Assembly: GCA_040768665.1 (NCBI GenBank)
Contig: JAXGMN010000024.1
Coordinates: 1-64,000 of the forward strand
Source of the DNA: JABWBD01 sp040768665
Lineage (GTDB): Bacteria > Planctomycetota > Planctomycetia > Pirellulales > Thermoguttaceae
Reading direction: 5' to 3'
Length of the DNA stretch: 64,000 nucleotides
The notes below the pieces were generated by a model. That model was not told the DNA's origin and made no database searches. It was given only the letters and a program-made list of their open reading frames with translations. Below are positions 24,702-34,153 of this stretch, piece after piece (position 1 is the stretch's first letter; each line of letters opens with the position of its first letter). The translations under genes were made by a program, and so were the position numbers.

Positions 24702-27679
24702 GTAACGATCAACTCCTGTCCCGGGGTGGTCAGCAGTTCGATGATTTCCGGCATCAGCCCGTAGGATAACGCAAAAAGCTTGAGCGGGTGGATGGTCGGC
24801 TTGGTCGTTCCCTGCTCCATCTGCATTTTGCAGGTGCTGCACTCGGTGGTTCCCGCCTGGTACACCGGCTCGCGCAACCGATTGATCAGGTTCATTCCAA
24901 TCCGCAAGCTGGTACGATAGTTCTCGCGTCTCAGGCCGAACGTTCCCGCCATTCCCGAGCATCCTTCTTCGATGCGTTGCACGGTGAGGCCCGGTATCAG
25001 TCGCAGCAGGTTTTCGCCGGGGGAACCGATTCGCATAGCCTTGATGCGACAAGGCATGTGGTAGGCGAGGGTGGCCGTGACCGGCTTCAGGTCGAGCTGC
25101 AGCCGGCCGTTGGTATGCAGGTTCCAGAGATACTCGCAGGCGTCGCTCGTGTTGGCGGCGACCAGGCGGACGTCGTCGTCGTCCAACAGGTTCGCATACT
25201 CGCGGGTCAGGCAGACGGCCGCACCGGGCTCGGTGGTCACGATGTGGTAGCCCTGCCGAACCGCGTCGGCAAGGATCGCCGTGTTATGCCGTGCCAACCG
25301 CCGCGCCACGTCCAACGCGCCCACCGAGATTGCCGCCATTCCGGCCTGGCGTTGAGTCGGCGGCACGTAGACGGCGACCCCATTGTGCTCGAAAACCGAG
25401 ACCAGGGCACGGCCGAGTTGCGTATCATGATAGTTGACATACATATCGACGAAGTAGGCCACCTTGTGGCCGCTGCGGCGGCTCGGCTTCGTCAGCCGCC
25501 GCTTCGCCGCACGACGAATGAAGCTCCGGGATTCGATCCGCGGCAGCTTCCTCCCCTGCGCCACGCCGGCGATTTTCTCAATCAGCCATCGCATCTGCCG
25601 GTTCTTGAGCGACCAGTTGGCCAACGGGCTGACGGTACTCGCCACCCGGCTGATGACGTCCAGATGCGTCAGCACCCGGTCGCTGAGCGACAGCCCATTG
25701 GCGGCCACATAGGCGCCTTTTCCCTCGATCATCAACTTGGGAATATCGACCTGCGCCGGACATTCGTGCAGGCACATATGACAGTTGATACAGAGGTCGG
25801 CGACCTTCTTGAATTCGTCGCTCGTCAGACTGTTCAGGTCGAGTTCGCCGGTCAACACGCCGCGGATCAGATTGGCCTTGGCGCGGGGCGACGCCTCTTC
25901 CGCGGGCGCCGCACGGAAAACCGGGCACATCCGCGAGTCCGACGCCTGCGTCCGGCATTCGCCACAGCCGTTGCACGCACGCGTCACGTCGGCCACCTGG
26001 GCAGGATCCCAATTAAGCTGCAATTCGACCAGGTTGCGCAGCCCCGGCGCATCGGGGTTCTTCGGGTCGCCGGTGATGATAGGCTCGGCGGAGATGATCG
26101 GCCGAAGATGGCGGGTCAGCAGGTCAGGGTCGTCTCCGACGATCTTTCCCGGGTTGAGGATCCCCGACGGATCGAAGATCCGTTTTACCTCCTGGAAAAC
26201 GGAGTAGAGTTCCCCGAATTGCCTCGGCAGGAAGGACGTGCGGCTTAACCCGCAGGCATGCTCGCCGCCCAGGCTCCCGCCGCATGCGAACAGCTCCTCG
26301 TAGACGTCGTCCGCCAGGCGACGCATCTTGCCGATACTCTCCCGATCCGCAAGATCCAGAAACGGCCGGATGTGCAACTCTCCGTGGCCGGCATGGCAGA
26401 AGTGCGAGGCCGTGACTTGATGCCGCTTCAACACGTTCTGCACACGGACCAGGAATTCGGAAAGAGCCTCGGGCGGCACGACCACGTCGTCGACGAACGA
26501 AACCGGTTTGGCTCCTCCCTTCAGCCGGTACAGCGCGGGCTGCGCCTTGTGCGCGAGCTGCCAGAACAGATCCAGTTCGACCGAATCAAGCGCCTGGCGG
26601 CTCCCGAACGCCAATCGCTTCCGCTCGCAAATCTGATCGATCAGGTGATGAAGCCGTTGGCGGACCTCTTTGGCCCCGTTGCCTTCCTGCTCGACCAGCA
26701 GCACGGCCTCCGCCGAACTCGGCACGAGCTGGTCGAGTCGCGCGTCGAGTTCCCGGGCAAGGCTCACATGGCGGCGATCCATCAGGTCGCAGGCGGTGGG
26801 CTGGTGGGGCAGGATCTCCATGACGGCCCGAGTCGCCTTGTCCAGGCTGTCGAACAGCAGCAATACCGCCCCGGTGGACTGCGGCAGCGGCTGGGTCGCC
26901 AACAGCGCCTCGGTCACCAATGCCAGCGTCCCTTCGGAGCCCGCCAGCAGGCGAGCAAGATCGAGGTGTCCGTCGTCGAGAATCCCCGCCAGCCTGTAGC
27001 CGCACCGGCTGGGCGATTGGGCCGGCTGCTTCTCGCGGATGAGGCCCTCGTGACGTTTCAACAACACGGCCAATTGGCGAACCAGTTCGCGCTTCCGCGG
27101 ATGAATCCCTTTCTGGCCGTTCTCCTCCAGCGGTTCGCGCCCGACCTCCAGCACCTCGCCGTCCGCCAGCACGACCTGCAATCCCAGGACGTGCTGCCTG
27201 GTCGATCCATACTTCAGCCAGCGGCTTCCCGACGCATCGGTGGCTACCATGCTGCCAAGGGTCGTCGTGGTGCTGACTGCCGAATCGGGACCGAAGAGCC
27301 GACCACGCTGGCGAAGGTGCACGTTGAGCCGGTCGTGCACGACGCCCGGTTGCACGCGAACCCGATTGTCATCGGTGTAGATCACGCGGCGCAGATACTT
27401 GGAGAAATCCACGACCAGTCCCGGCCCCAGCGCGGCCCCGGCGGCGCCGGTACCCGCGCCGCGAGCGTGCAGCGGGATCTGCCTATCGGCCGCATACTGC
27501 ACGCATGCGACGACGTCGGCGGTAGATCGCGGCCGAACGACCCCCAGCGGCTTGATCTCGTAGATGCTGGCGTCGCTGGCGAAGAGTTGACAGAAAACAT
27601 CGTCGCAGCGGACTTCTCCCGCTAGGAGTCCGCGCAGGTCGTCCTGGATCCGCTCACGCTGTTGGTCAAGTTGAGGCAT
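24698..27679 (-). CDS. FAD-linked oxidase / Fe-S oxidoreductase fusion
   Basis: The 993-aa cytoplasmic-facing protein fuses a GlcD-like FAD module (FAD_binding_4 at about 40-180; FAD-oxidase C-terminal at about 215-490) to a GlpC-like module. Two ferredoxin motifs are visible: CNGCGECRTQASDSRMCPVF and CINCHMCLHECP. The C-terminal half has cysteine-rich CCG-type segments, including YHMPCRIKAM and the TTECSTCKMQ region. Such fusions oxidise D-2-hydroxyacids such as D-lactate and pass electrons to a membrane carrier; the substrate here is not known. Confidence 0.87.
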   Translation of the reverse strand: MPQLDQQRERIQDDLRGLLAGEVRCDDVFCQLFASDASIYEIKPLGVVRPRSTADVVACVQYAADRQIPLHARGAGTGAAGAALGPGLVVDFSKYLRRVIYTDDNRVRVQPGVVHDRLNVHLRQRGRLFGPDSAVSTTTTLGSMVATDASGSRWLKYGSTRQHVLGLQVVLADGEVLEVGREPLEENGQKGIHPRKRELVRQLAVLLKRHEGLIREKQPAQSPSRCGYRLAGILDDGHLDLARLLAGSEGTLALVTEALLATQPLPQSTGAVLLLFDSLDKATRAVMEILPHQPTACDLMDRRHVSLARELDARLDQLVPSSAEAVLLVEQEGNGAKEVRQRLHHLIDQICERKRLAFGSRQALDSVELDLFWQLAHKAQPALYRLKGGAKPVSFVDDVVVPPEALSEFLVRVQNVLKRHQVTASHFCHAGHGELHIRPFLDLADRESIGKMRRLADDVYEELFACGGSLGGEHACGLSRTSFLPRQFGELYSVFQEVKRIFDPSGILNPGKIVGDDPDLLTRHLRPIISAEPIITGDPKNPDAPGLRNLVELQLNWDPAQVADVTRACNGCGECRTQASDSRMCPVFRAAPAEEASPRAKANLIRGVLTGELDLNSLTSDEFKKVADLCINCHMCLHECPAQVDIPKLMIEGKGAYVAANGLSLSDRVLTHLDVISRVASTVSPLANWSLKNRQMRWLIEKIAGVAQGRKLPRIESRSFIRRAAKRRLTKPSRRSGHKVAYFVDMYVNYHDTQLGRALVSVFEHNGVAVYVPPTQRQAGMAAISVGALDVARRLARHNTAILADAVRQGYHIVTTEPGAAVCLTREYANLLDDDDVRLVAANTSDACEYLWNLHTNGRLQLDLKPVTATLAYHMPCRIKAMRIGSPGENLLRLIPGLTVQRIEEGCSGMAGTFGLRRENYRTSLRIGMNLINRLREPVYQAGTTECSTCKMQMEQGTTKPTIHPLKLFALSYGLMPEIIELLTTPGQELIVT

Positions 27680-27693
27680 CGCTCAGTTGCGCG

Positions 27694-28344
27694 TCAGCGA
27701 CGGTCTCCGTAAATCAGCGTCATGATCTCCGCGCGGGTCGACGGATTCTTGCGAAACGCCCCCTTCATCGCCGAGGTAACGCACATGCTTCCGGGCTTGC
27801 GAACGCCGCGGATCGCCATGCAGCTATGCATCGCCTCGATCACCACGGCCACGCCTCGCGCCTGCAACTCCTCCATGAGAAGATCGGCGATGGTTTCCGT
27901 CATCCTTTCCTGCACCTGTGGGCGGCGCGCGACGACTTCCACCACGCGGGCGAGCTTGCTCAATCCGATCACCCGCCCGTCCGGCAGGTAGCCGATATGC
28001 GCCTTGCCCATAAAAGGCAGCATGTGATGTTCGCACATGCTGTTGAAGCTGATATCTCGGACCAGCACGACCTCGTCGTATTTCTCGGTGAAAAACTTCT
28101 GCAGGTGGGCCTTCGGGTCTTCGTGCAGCCCGCCGAACATCTCGGCGTACATCCGGGCCACTCGCCCCGGCGTTTCCCGCAACCCTTCGCGGTCGGGATC
28201 CTCTCCCACCGCGGCAAGTATCTCCCGCACCGCGCGCTCGATCCTCGGCAGGTCCACGTTAGCCACCGGCGGGCATCCCGCCTCTTCCAATTCGTCTGCG
28301 AGACTTCCGGAAGCAACGCTATACTGGTTAGAACGATCACTCAT
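27694..28344 (-). CDS. folE: GTP cyclohydrolase I
   Basis: The 216-aa enzyme converts GTP to dihydroneopterin triphosphate, the first step of folate/pterin synthesis. Zinc-site motifs are visible: MCEHHMLPF and EAMHSCMAIRGVRKPG. RETPGRVARMYAEMF and GLSKLARVVEV are also typical. I chose the ATG at 28344 over an in-frame TTG at 28389. It ends 14 nt before the FAD/Fe-S oxidoreductase start, so the two may be cotranscribed with moaD. Confidence 0.93.
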   Translation of the reverse strand: MSDRSNQYSVASGSLADELEEAGCPPVANVDLPRIERAVREILAAVGEDPDREGLRETPGRVARMYAEMFGGLHEDPKAHLQKFFTEKYDEVVLVRDISFNSMCEHHMLPFMGKAHIGYLPDGRVIGLSKLARVVEVVARRPQVQERMTETIADLLMEELQARGVAVVIEAMHSCMAIRGVRKPGSMCVTSAMKGAFRKNPSTRAEIMTLIYGDRR

Positions 28345-28445
28345 GCAGTTCGCTTTATCCTCTGCCAAAACGGATTCGACCCGGATCAACCCTCATCTTA
28401 GACCCCCCCGGCAAGACGGTCAAGGAGACATCTCGGAGCCTACCG

Positions 28446-28778
28446 ATGGCCCAGACGGAAACGCTCGCCCACCTGATGCACGTTATCTGGCAACGGAAAG
28501 ACGACCGTCCGACCGGCTCTTATACTACGTTGCTGCTGGACGGGGGGATCGAGCGGATCGGAGCGAAACTCTTGGAAGAGGCGGGAGAAGTGGTGGAAGC
28601 CGCCGGTCAACCGCCCGACGCGCAGGGCAGTAGTGTGGTCCATGAGGCAGCCGACCTCCTTTACCACCTGCTCGTGCTGCTCGCCTTCTGCGGCCGGGAT
28701 CTGAGCGAAGTGGAGGCTGAACTGGCCAGGCGATTCGGAGTATCCGGCCTCGAAGAGAAGGCGTTGCGCAAGAAATAG
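28446..28778 (+). CDS. hisE: Phosphoribosyl-ATP diphosphatase HisE
   Basis: The 110-aa all-alpha MazG-like enzyme carries out the second step of histidine synthesis. Hallmarks are WQRKDDRPTGSYTTLLL, KLLEEAGEVVEA with its Mg-binding glutamates, and VVHEAADLLYHLLVLL. It stands apart from other his genes and is divergent from folE with about 100 nt between the starts. Confidence 0.92.
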   Translation: MAQTETLAHLMHVIWQRKDDRPTGSYTTLLLDGGIERIGAKLLEEAGEVVEAAGQPPDAQGSSVVHEAADLLYHLLVLLAFCGRDLSEVEAELARRFGVSGLEEKALRKK

Positions 28779-28821
28779 CGGTTACGCAAAGCGCAGCGGC
28801 AAGGAGAGGATTCCGCGGGCC

Positions 28822-30057
28822 TCAGCGCTTCTGACCACTTCCTGATCGAAACACCTCCTCGCCGCCGCACCAGGTGGCGACCACCGGCAGATCGCCGTCC
28901 AGCAGCGCTTCATAAGGGTCGACCGTATCGCATTCCGGCAGGGCCACCACGGCCAGGTCCGCGCGCTTGCCCGGCTCGATGCTTCCGACCTCGCGGTCTA
29001 ACCCGAGCGCCCTCGCCGCACGCGACGTGGCCAGCTCGAGTACCGTGTGTGGATCAACCGCCGTATGTCTTCGAGCAACCGCCCGCATCTCCGCCAGCAT
29101 GCTCAGATCGGGCGACGACGCACGGCTGTCCGTTCCGAGGCAGATCGACACACCTGCCGCCAGCATCTCCTCGAGCGGATAGCGCTGGTGCGCGAAGTAT
29201 TCGTGCGTTCGTGGACAGTACACGACCGACATGGACTCGCGATGTTCCGCAAGCCAATCGATCTCGTCGCGGTCCAGGTAGTTTCCGTGCACCACCAGCA
29301 CCCGGCTCGCGTCGACCAGGCGGCGAAGATAATCGAGCGGCCGCGCCGGCGGGCGAACCACGCCGGGATCCCAACTGTCCAACCCGCGCAGGAAATCCGC
29401 CAACGGTCCGGTACCGGTCCGGAGCAGTTCGAGTTCTTCGCGCGACTCCGCGAGGTGGAAGGCGAGCGGAGCCCGGCAAGTTGCACAAAGAGTTGCCGCC
29501 TGGTCCAGCAGATCGGGGCGAACGGTGTACGGCGCGTGCGGACTCACTCCCGGAGTCCAGCCCGAACCGCGGCATTGAACATGTCTTTGGGCTCGCCCCA
29601 TGGCAGGCTCAACTCGGTCCTGTGTAGGGGCAATCAGCTCGAGAAAAACAATCGATTTTGTGCGGCTGTGTTCGAACACTTCGACCGGCCAGTCCGCTTG
29701 TGCGATTTCTCCCAGTGTGGTGGTGCCGAGACGAATCGACTCCGCAAGCCCCTGCCCGACGACGCCGCGGAAATCGGATTGCCGATTTCGCCAGGCAATG
29801 ACCTGCCCGATCCAATCCGGCAGCCGGATGCCGGGCTCGCCCAGCGGCCGCTTGACTCCGCTGAAATCAAGGTGGGTGTGTGCATTCACGAATCCCGGCA
29901 GAATCGCGACGTTGCCCAGATTCTCCACGCCGGTCTGACCACTCCGTGATCCAACCCCGACGATCCGGTCGCCACGGATTGCCAGGGTCCCTTCAACGAT
30001 CGGCCGGCCTGCCGCAGGAAAAACGTATCGGGCTCGAATGCGTCGGACTTCTTCCAC
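28822..30057 (-). CDS. Amidohydrolase of the chlorohydrolase/deaminase group
   Basis: The 411-aa TIM-barrel metal hydrolase contains NAHTHLDFS (metal His pair), HLAESREE, VLVVHGNYLD and CLGTDSRAS (metal Asp), followed by a small beta domain with GSIEPGKRADLAV. This is the S-adenosylhomocysteine/aminofutalosine-deaminase and ATZ/TRZ-like group; an aminodeoxyfutalosine deaminase for menaquinone synthesis is one candidate but is unproven. The start is a GTG, with an AGAGG ribosome site 5 nt upstream. The convergent hisE ends 43 nt away. Confidence 0.82.
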   Translation of the reverse strand: MEEVRRIRARYVFPAAGRPIVEGTLAIRGDRIVGVGSRSGQTGVENLGNVAILPGFVNAHTHLDFSGVKRPLGEPGIRLPDWIGQVIAWRNRQSDFRGVVGQGLAESIRLGTTTLGEIAQADWPVEVFEHSRTKSIVFLELIAPTQDRVEPAMGRAQRHVQCRGSGWTPGVSPHAPYTVRPDLLDQAATLCATCRAPLAFHLAESREELELLRTGTGPLADFLRGLDSWDPGVVRPPARPLDYLRRLVDASRVLVVHGNYLDRDEIDWLAEHRESMSVVYCPRTHEYFAHQRYPLEEMLAAGVSICLGTDSRASSPDLSMLAEMRAVARRHTAVDPHTVLELATSRAARALGLDREVGSIEPGKRADLAVVALPECDTVDPYEALLDGDLPVVATWCGGEEVFRSGSGQKR

Positions 30058-30084
30058 AGAATCCTCTCACCGAACGATCGGATT

Positions 30085-30126
30085 GGCACGTTTGCGGAGT
30101 CTTCGGAGCAAAATGTGCCTGTCCCC
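30085..30126. repeat. GGAGTCTTCGGAGC hairpin element, half copy
   Basis: GGCACGTTTGC pairs with GCAAAATGTGCC around a GGAGTCTTCGGA loop, followed by TGTCCCC. The core from TTTGCGGAGTCTTCGGAGC to GTGCCTGTC is shared with the element at 60794-60845. Confidence 0.7.
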
Positions 30127-30170
30127 TTCTCCTGGTGCGGTTTTGCGATAGAGGCGAGCGACGCGATGAA

Positions 30171-33100
30171 TTACTCCGGCGCGAAGAGGACCGCATGGAT
30201 CTTCTTGAGCTCTTGCGGCGGGATCTTTCGGACCTTGCGGTCGTAGGTGATCAGGCCGTTGATCTCGTTCTCGACGTCGGTGGTCTGGGTGTAAATGCCG
30301 GCAGCAATGCCCTGGGCCTTGAGATCCGCAAGCATGCGGATCGAGGTGCGATAGCGTTCGAACCATTCGTCCTTATCTTTGGGCAGACCGCCGTAGCCCC
30401 AGTTCTTGGCGCCGGGGTTCCAGAGGTGGCCTTCGACGGGGAAGCCATGGCCGCCGAGCTCACCGACCACCTTCACGTAGCCGTCGAAACGCCCGCCTTC
30501 ACCGAGCTCGAAGGGGAAGCCGGGGTGCGGATACTGGTGGTGGTCGACGACGTGGCCGACCGGGAACCAGTTGCCCCCGGAGGCGATGTTGACCTGGCGG
30601 GTGGGGTCGTATTGGACCGTCCACTTGCCGATCTCCATGGTGCGATGCTGGCCCCAGGCTTCGTTGAAAGGGATCCACACGACGATCGACGGATGGTTGT
30701 AGAGCGTGTCGATCATCGTCTTCAGTTCGAACATGTACTGCTGGTGGGCAGCGACGGGCCAATCGGCGTCGACGGGCGAAGGTTTCAGTCGGGTCCACGC
30801 CGGGCTGGACGACTCCTGGCCGCGCTGCTTGCCCGTGCCCGAAGAAACCTGGTCTTGCCAGACGAGCATGCCGATCCGGTCGCAGTGCATGTAGTAGCGG
30901 CGAGGCTCGACCTTGATGTGCTTGCGCAGGCCGTTGAATCCGGCCGCTTTGAGATATTCGAGGTCCGATCGCATGGCAGCGTCGGACGGCGGAGTGAGAA
31001 GGCCGTCGGGCCACCAGCCCTGGTCGAGCGGGCCCCAGTGGAACAGTACCTGGCCGTTGAGGCTGAAACGCAGATGGCCGTTGCTGTCTTGGACGACCTT
31101 GGTTTCCCGCAGGCCGGTATAGGAGCGGACGGTGTCGTCTCCAACCTTGACCACAAGATCGTAGAGGGTCGGCGAGTCCGGCGACCAGAGCTTCGGATCC
31201 GGGATCCGTAGTGTGAGCGAGTCGGCCGGGCCCGTGGCGGTGGCGACCTCCTGGCCGTCGAGCGAGGCGATGACCGTGGCCTGCGGTGTGGAAGCCCCGG
31301 TGGTGTTGATTCGCAGGGAAACCTCGCCGGAAATCCGCGGAGTGATCTTCAGGCTCGCGATATGAGCGGCGGGCACCGTCTCGAGCCAGACCGTCTGCCA
31401 AATGCCGGTGACGGGCGTGTACCAGATGCCGCGGGGCTGCCGGACCTGCTTGCCGTGGAGCTGATACGCGCCGAATGTGTCGGTCGCGTCAGTGACGCGG
31501 ACGGTAAGCGTGTTTTTGCCGGGCTTGAGCGCATCGGTGATGTCGAAGGAAAACGGCAGGTAGCCGCCGGTGTGCGTGCCGACCTGAGTGCCGTTGACCC
31601 AAACGGTGGACTGGTAGTCGACCGCTTCGAAGTTGAGCAGGGTATGTTGGCCGCCGGTGATTGACGGTGCGTCGAACGTGCGACGGTACCAGAGGGCTTC
31701 CTCGGGCGCGATGCGTTTCTCCACGCCGGACAGAGCGGACTCGATGGCGAAGGGGACGAGGATCTCGTCGTCCCACTCGCCGGGCGGAGCGGCCTGGTCT
31801 TTCGGCGTGACGGCGTAGCGCCACAGGCCGTTGAGATTGGTCCACCGGGAGCGGGCCATCGCGGGCCGCGGATATTCCTGCCAGGCGTTGTCCGGGGTGA
31901 CCTTCTCACCCCAGGGTGTCCGCATCGTGACCTTCGGACTGGCCACTTCGACGGCATGGCTAACGATCCGGCCGTTGAAGGCGTTGGGCACCTGGTAGTC
32001 GCCCACCGGATGCACGCCGTCAAAACCGACGTAGAGCCCGAGCCCCGGCTCCTCGTCGAGGAGCCCCGGCGACGGCTGCGAGGCGACGACTTTGCCATCG
32101 ACCTTGAGGGTGACGGCCTTCTCCTCCACGGTTGCAGCGAGCTGCACCTTTCCGGACACAGTCCGTTCGGCGAGGAGTGTCGTGAGTTCTTTGCGGTTGC
32201 GATAGGCGAATGCCGGTTTGCCGTCGACGAAATAGAGCGAGTAGCCGAAGGCCACGCCGCCGTGGGCCAGCACGACACCGTGCGGTTTCGGGCTCTCGAT
32301 CGTCGCATGGACAGTGAAGGCTTTTCCCTGGACCTGCGGCGGATTCGGCTCCGGTCCGATCTCGGCGCCCCAATCGGTCCGCGGGCCGCCTTCCCAGGGA
32401 TCGACAAAGCCGGCAGCGGCCCAGGATTCCCAGGCGGCGGCCAACTCGCGGACCTTTTCGGGATGCTCTGCCGCGAGATCGTGCTGCTCGGTGCGGTCGG
32501 CGTCGATGTTGTACAGCTCCCAGGACCCCAGGAACTTCATCACGGCCTTCCACGGTCCGCTGCGGACGGCGCGGTTGCCCTCGTGCTCCCAGAAGATCGG
32601 TTTGTCGCGACGAAGAGGCCGGCCAAGGAAGGCCGGAGCGAGGCTGATTCCTTCCGCCGGGAGAATCGATTGGCCATTGCACTGCGCCGGATAGGTCGCG
32701 CCGCCGAGGTCAACGGCCGTGGCCATGATGTCGACCAGATGCCCGGGCTGGTGAACCAGTTGGCCATTGCGGTCCGCGGGGATGCCGGCGGGCCAGTGGG
32801 CGATCAGCGGCGTGGAAATGCCGCCTTCGTGGGTGAAGTGCTTGTAGCGGCGCCACGGCGTATTGTTGAGCGTGGCCCAGCACATACCCAAGAAGACCCG
32901 GGAATCGGGCCCGCCCAGCGAGTCGCCTTCTGTAATGCCGCGCGGACCGCTCTCGGCGTTGCCGCCGTTGTCGCTCAATAAAAGGATCAGCGTGTTCTCG
33001 AGCATCCCACGCTCTTTCAGCCCCTGGACCATGCGGCCGACGCTCTGGTCGATGCAGTCGATCATGGCGGCGTAGACGGCCATGATGTGGTCGAACCGGT

Positions 33101-33998
33101 CCTTTTCTTCATCCGTCAGGTTCTCCCAGGCGGGCACGTCGTCGGGTCGCGGGCTCAGGGGCCAGTTGTTCTGGATGATGCCGAGTTGCTTCTGTCGAGC
33201 GTAACGCTCTTCGCGGAGCTTGTCCCATCCGGCCATGTACTTGCCGCGGTACTTGGCAATCACTTCCTGCGGGGCCTTCAGCGGGAAGTGGGGCGCTCCG
33301 TGGGCGAAGTAGAGAAAGAACGGCTTGTTCTGCGAACGGGCGTCGTCGACGAATCGCAAAGCCCAATCGGTGAACATGAGCGTGGAATACCAATCGCCTT
33401 TGCCGACTTCGGAGGAATCGGCCGGGACTTTGCGGCCGTCGAGATAGACATACTTGGCTGCCTCGGGGCTCCGCTCGCGTGGAAAGTAGAGTTCGCCGAA
33501 CTGGGTGGTGGCCGTGCGCCGGAAGCCTCGCTCCCAGGGCGGCGTGCCGCGATGCTGGCCAAGGTGCCACTTGCCGACGATCGACGTGTGGTAGCCCGCC
33601 GGCTCAAGCACCTGGGCGATGGTCACCGAGCGGTCGTGCAATCGGCCGTGCGTGCCTTGAGACTCCGGTTTGCTGAGGCTGTCGAGATAGCCCATGCCGG
33701 CCTGGTGCGGATAGAGGCCCGTCATGAGCGAGGCTCGCGTGGGGCTGCAGCGGGCGGTGTTGTAGAACTGGGTGAAGCGGACGCCGCCGGCGGCCAGGGC
33801 GTCGATGTTGGGCGTAGCGATCTCGCCGCCGTAGCAGCCGATATCGGAATAGCCCATGTCGTCGACGAGGATGAGCAGGATATTGGGCCGCGATCCGCTG
33901 AGCTGATCAGCCGGTGGTTCGGCGGCAACCGCATCCAAGGCTCGCAAGGGACAGGCAAGCGACCAAAGCAAAAAGATCAGGTGGGCTCTGCGGTTCAT
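30171..33998 (-). CDS. Exported sulfatase fused to a GH2 glycosidase
   Basis: The 1275-aa protein has a signal peptide (about 1-26), an S1 sulfatase domain with Asp-Asp at LILVDDMGY, the maturation motif CSPTRASLMTG (Cys84), GKWHLGQ, LLSDNGGN and FTHEGGIS, a beta domain (about 540-680), and a GH2 module from about 695. The GH2 part has a jelly-roll sugar-binding segment, Ig-like strands and a TIM barrel with the acid/base in PFNEAWGQ (Glu near 1113); the nucleophile is probably in VGELGG (near 1180). It would desulfate and then cleave the same glycan. I chose the ATG at 33998, at the signal peptide; an upstream in-frame start at 34037 exists. Confidence 0.87.
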   Translation of the reverse strand: MNRRAHLIFLLWSLACPLRALDAVAAEPPADQLSGSRPNILLILVDDMGYSDIGCYGGEIATPNIDALAAGGVRFTQFYNTARCSPTRASLMTGLYPHQAGMGYLDSLSKPESQGTHGRLHDRSVTIAQVLEPAGYHTSIVGKWHLGQHRGTPPWERGFRRTATTQFGELYFPRERSPEAAKYVYLDGRKVPADSSEVGKGDWYSTLMFTDWALRFVDDARSQNKPFFLYFAHGAPHFPLKAPQEVIAKYRGKYMAGWDKLREERYARQKQLGIIQNNWPLSPRPDDVPAWENLTDEEKDRFDHIMAVYAAMIDCIDQSVGRMVQGLKERGMLENTLILLLSDNGGNAESGPRGITEGDSLGGPDSRVFLGMCWATLNNTPWRRYKHFTHEGGISTPLIAHWPAGIPADRNGQLVHQPGHLVDIMATAVDLGGATYPAQCNGQSILPAEGISLAPAFLGRPLRRDKPIFWEHEGNRAVRSGPWKAVMKFLGSWELYNIDADRTEQHDLAAEHPEKVRELAAAWESWAAAGFVDPWEGGPRTDWGAEIGPEPNPPQVQGKAFTVHATIESPKPHGVVLAHGGVAFGYSLYFVDGKPAFAYRNRKELTTLLAERTVSGKVQLAATVEEKAVTLKVDGKVVASQPSPGLLDEEPGLGLYVGFDGVHPVGDYQVPNAFNGRIVSHAVEVASPKVTMRTPWGEKVTPDNAWQEYPRPAMARSRWTNLNGLWRYAVTPKDQAAPPGEWDDEILVPFAIESALSGVEKRIAPEEALWYRRTFDAPSITGGQHTLLNFEAVDYQSTVWVNGTQVGTHTGGYLPFSFDITDALKPGKNTLTVRVTDATDTFGAYQLHGKQVRQPRGIWYTPVTGIWQTVWLETVPAAHIASLKITPRISGEVSLRINTTGASTPQATVIASLDGQEVATATGPADSLTLRIPDPKLWSPDSPTLYDLVVKVGDDTVRSYTGLRETKVVQDSNGHLRFSLNGQVLFHWGPLDQGWWPDGLLTPPSDAAMRSDLEYLKAAGFNGLRKHIKVEPRRYYMHCDRIGMLVWQDQVSSGTGKQRGQESSSPAWTRLKPSPVDADWPVAAHQQYMFELKTMIDTLYNHPSIVVWIPFNEAWGQHRTMEIGKWTVQYDPTRQVNIASGGNWFPVGHVVDHHQYPHPGFPFELGEGGRFDGYVKVVGELGGHGFPVEGHLWNPGAKNWGYGGLPKDKDEWFERYRTSIRMLADLKAQGIAAGIYTQTTDVENEINGLITYDRKVRKIPPQELKKIHAVLFAPE

Positions 33999-34153
33999 AG
34001 CTTGGACCTTTTTCTCCCAAGTTTCCTCTTGCTGCAATACGTCGGCACCACGAGTTTACCGCAATCCAGACCTTGACGCCACAACCGTGCGGAATCTCTA
34101 ATAGAAACAAGCACAGTCAGCCCCGGAATCAAGCAAGAGAGGAGAAGAAACCT
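33999..34153. promoter_or_regulatory. Divergent promoter region of the polysaccharide locus
   Basis: 155 nt separates the start codons of the sulfatase-GH2 fusion and the DUF6807 gene. Both promoters must lie here, so coordinated control is plausible. I could not identify -35/-10 boxes or an operator with confidence. Confidence 0.4.

Noticed and set aside
24788..27625. Long plus-strand frames opposite the FAD/Fe-S oxidoreductase
   Set aside because: They are antisense to a gene with two ferredoxin motifs and lack any domain.
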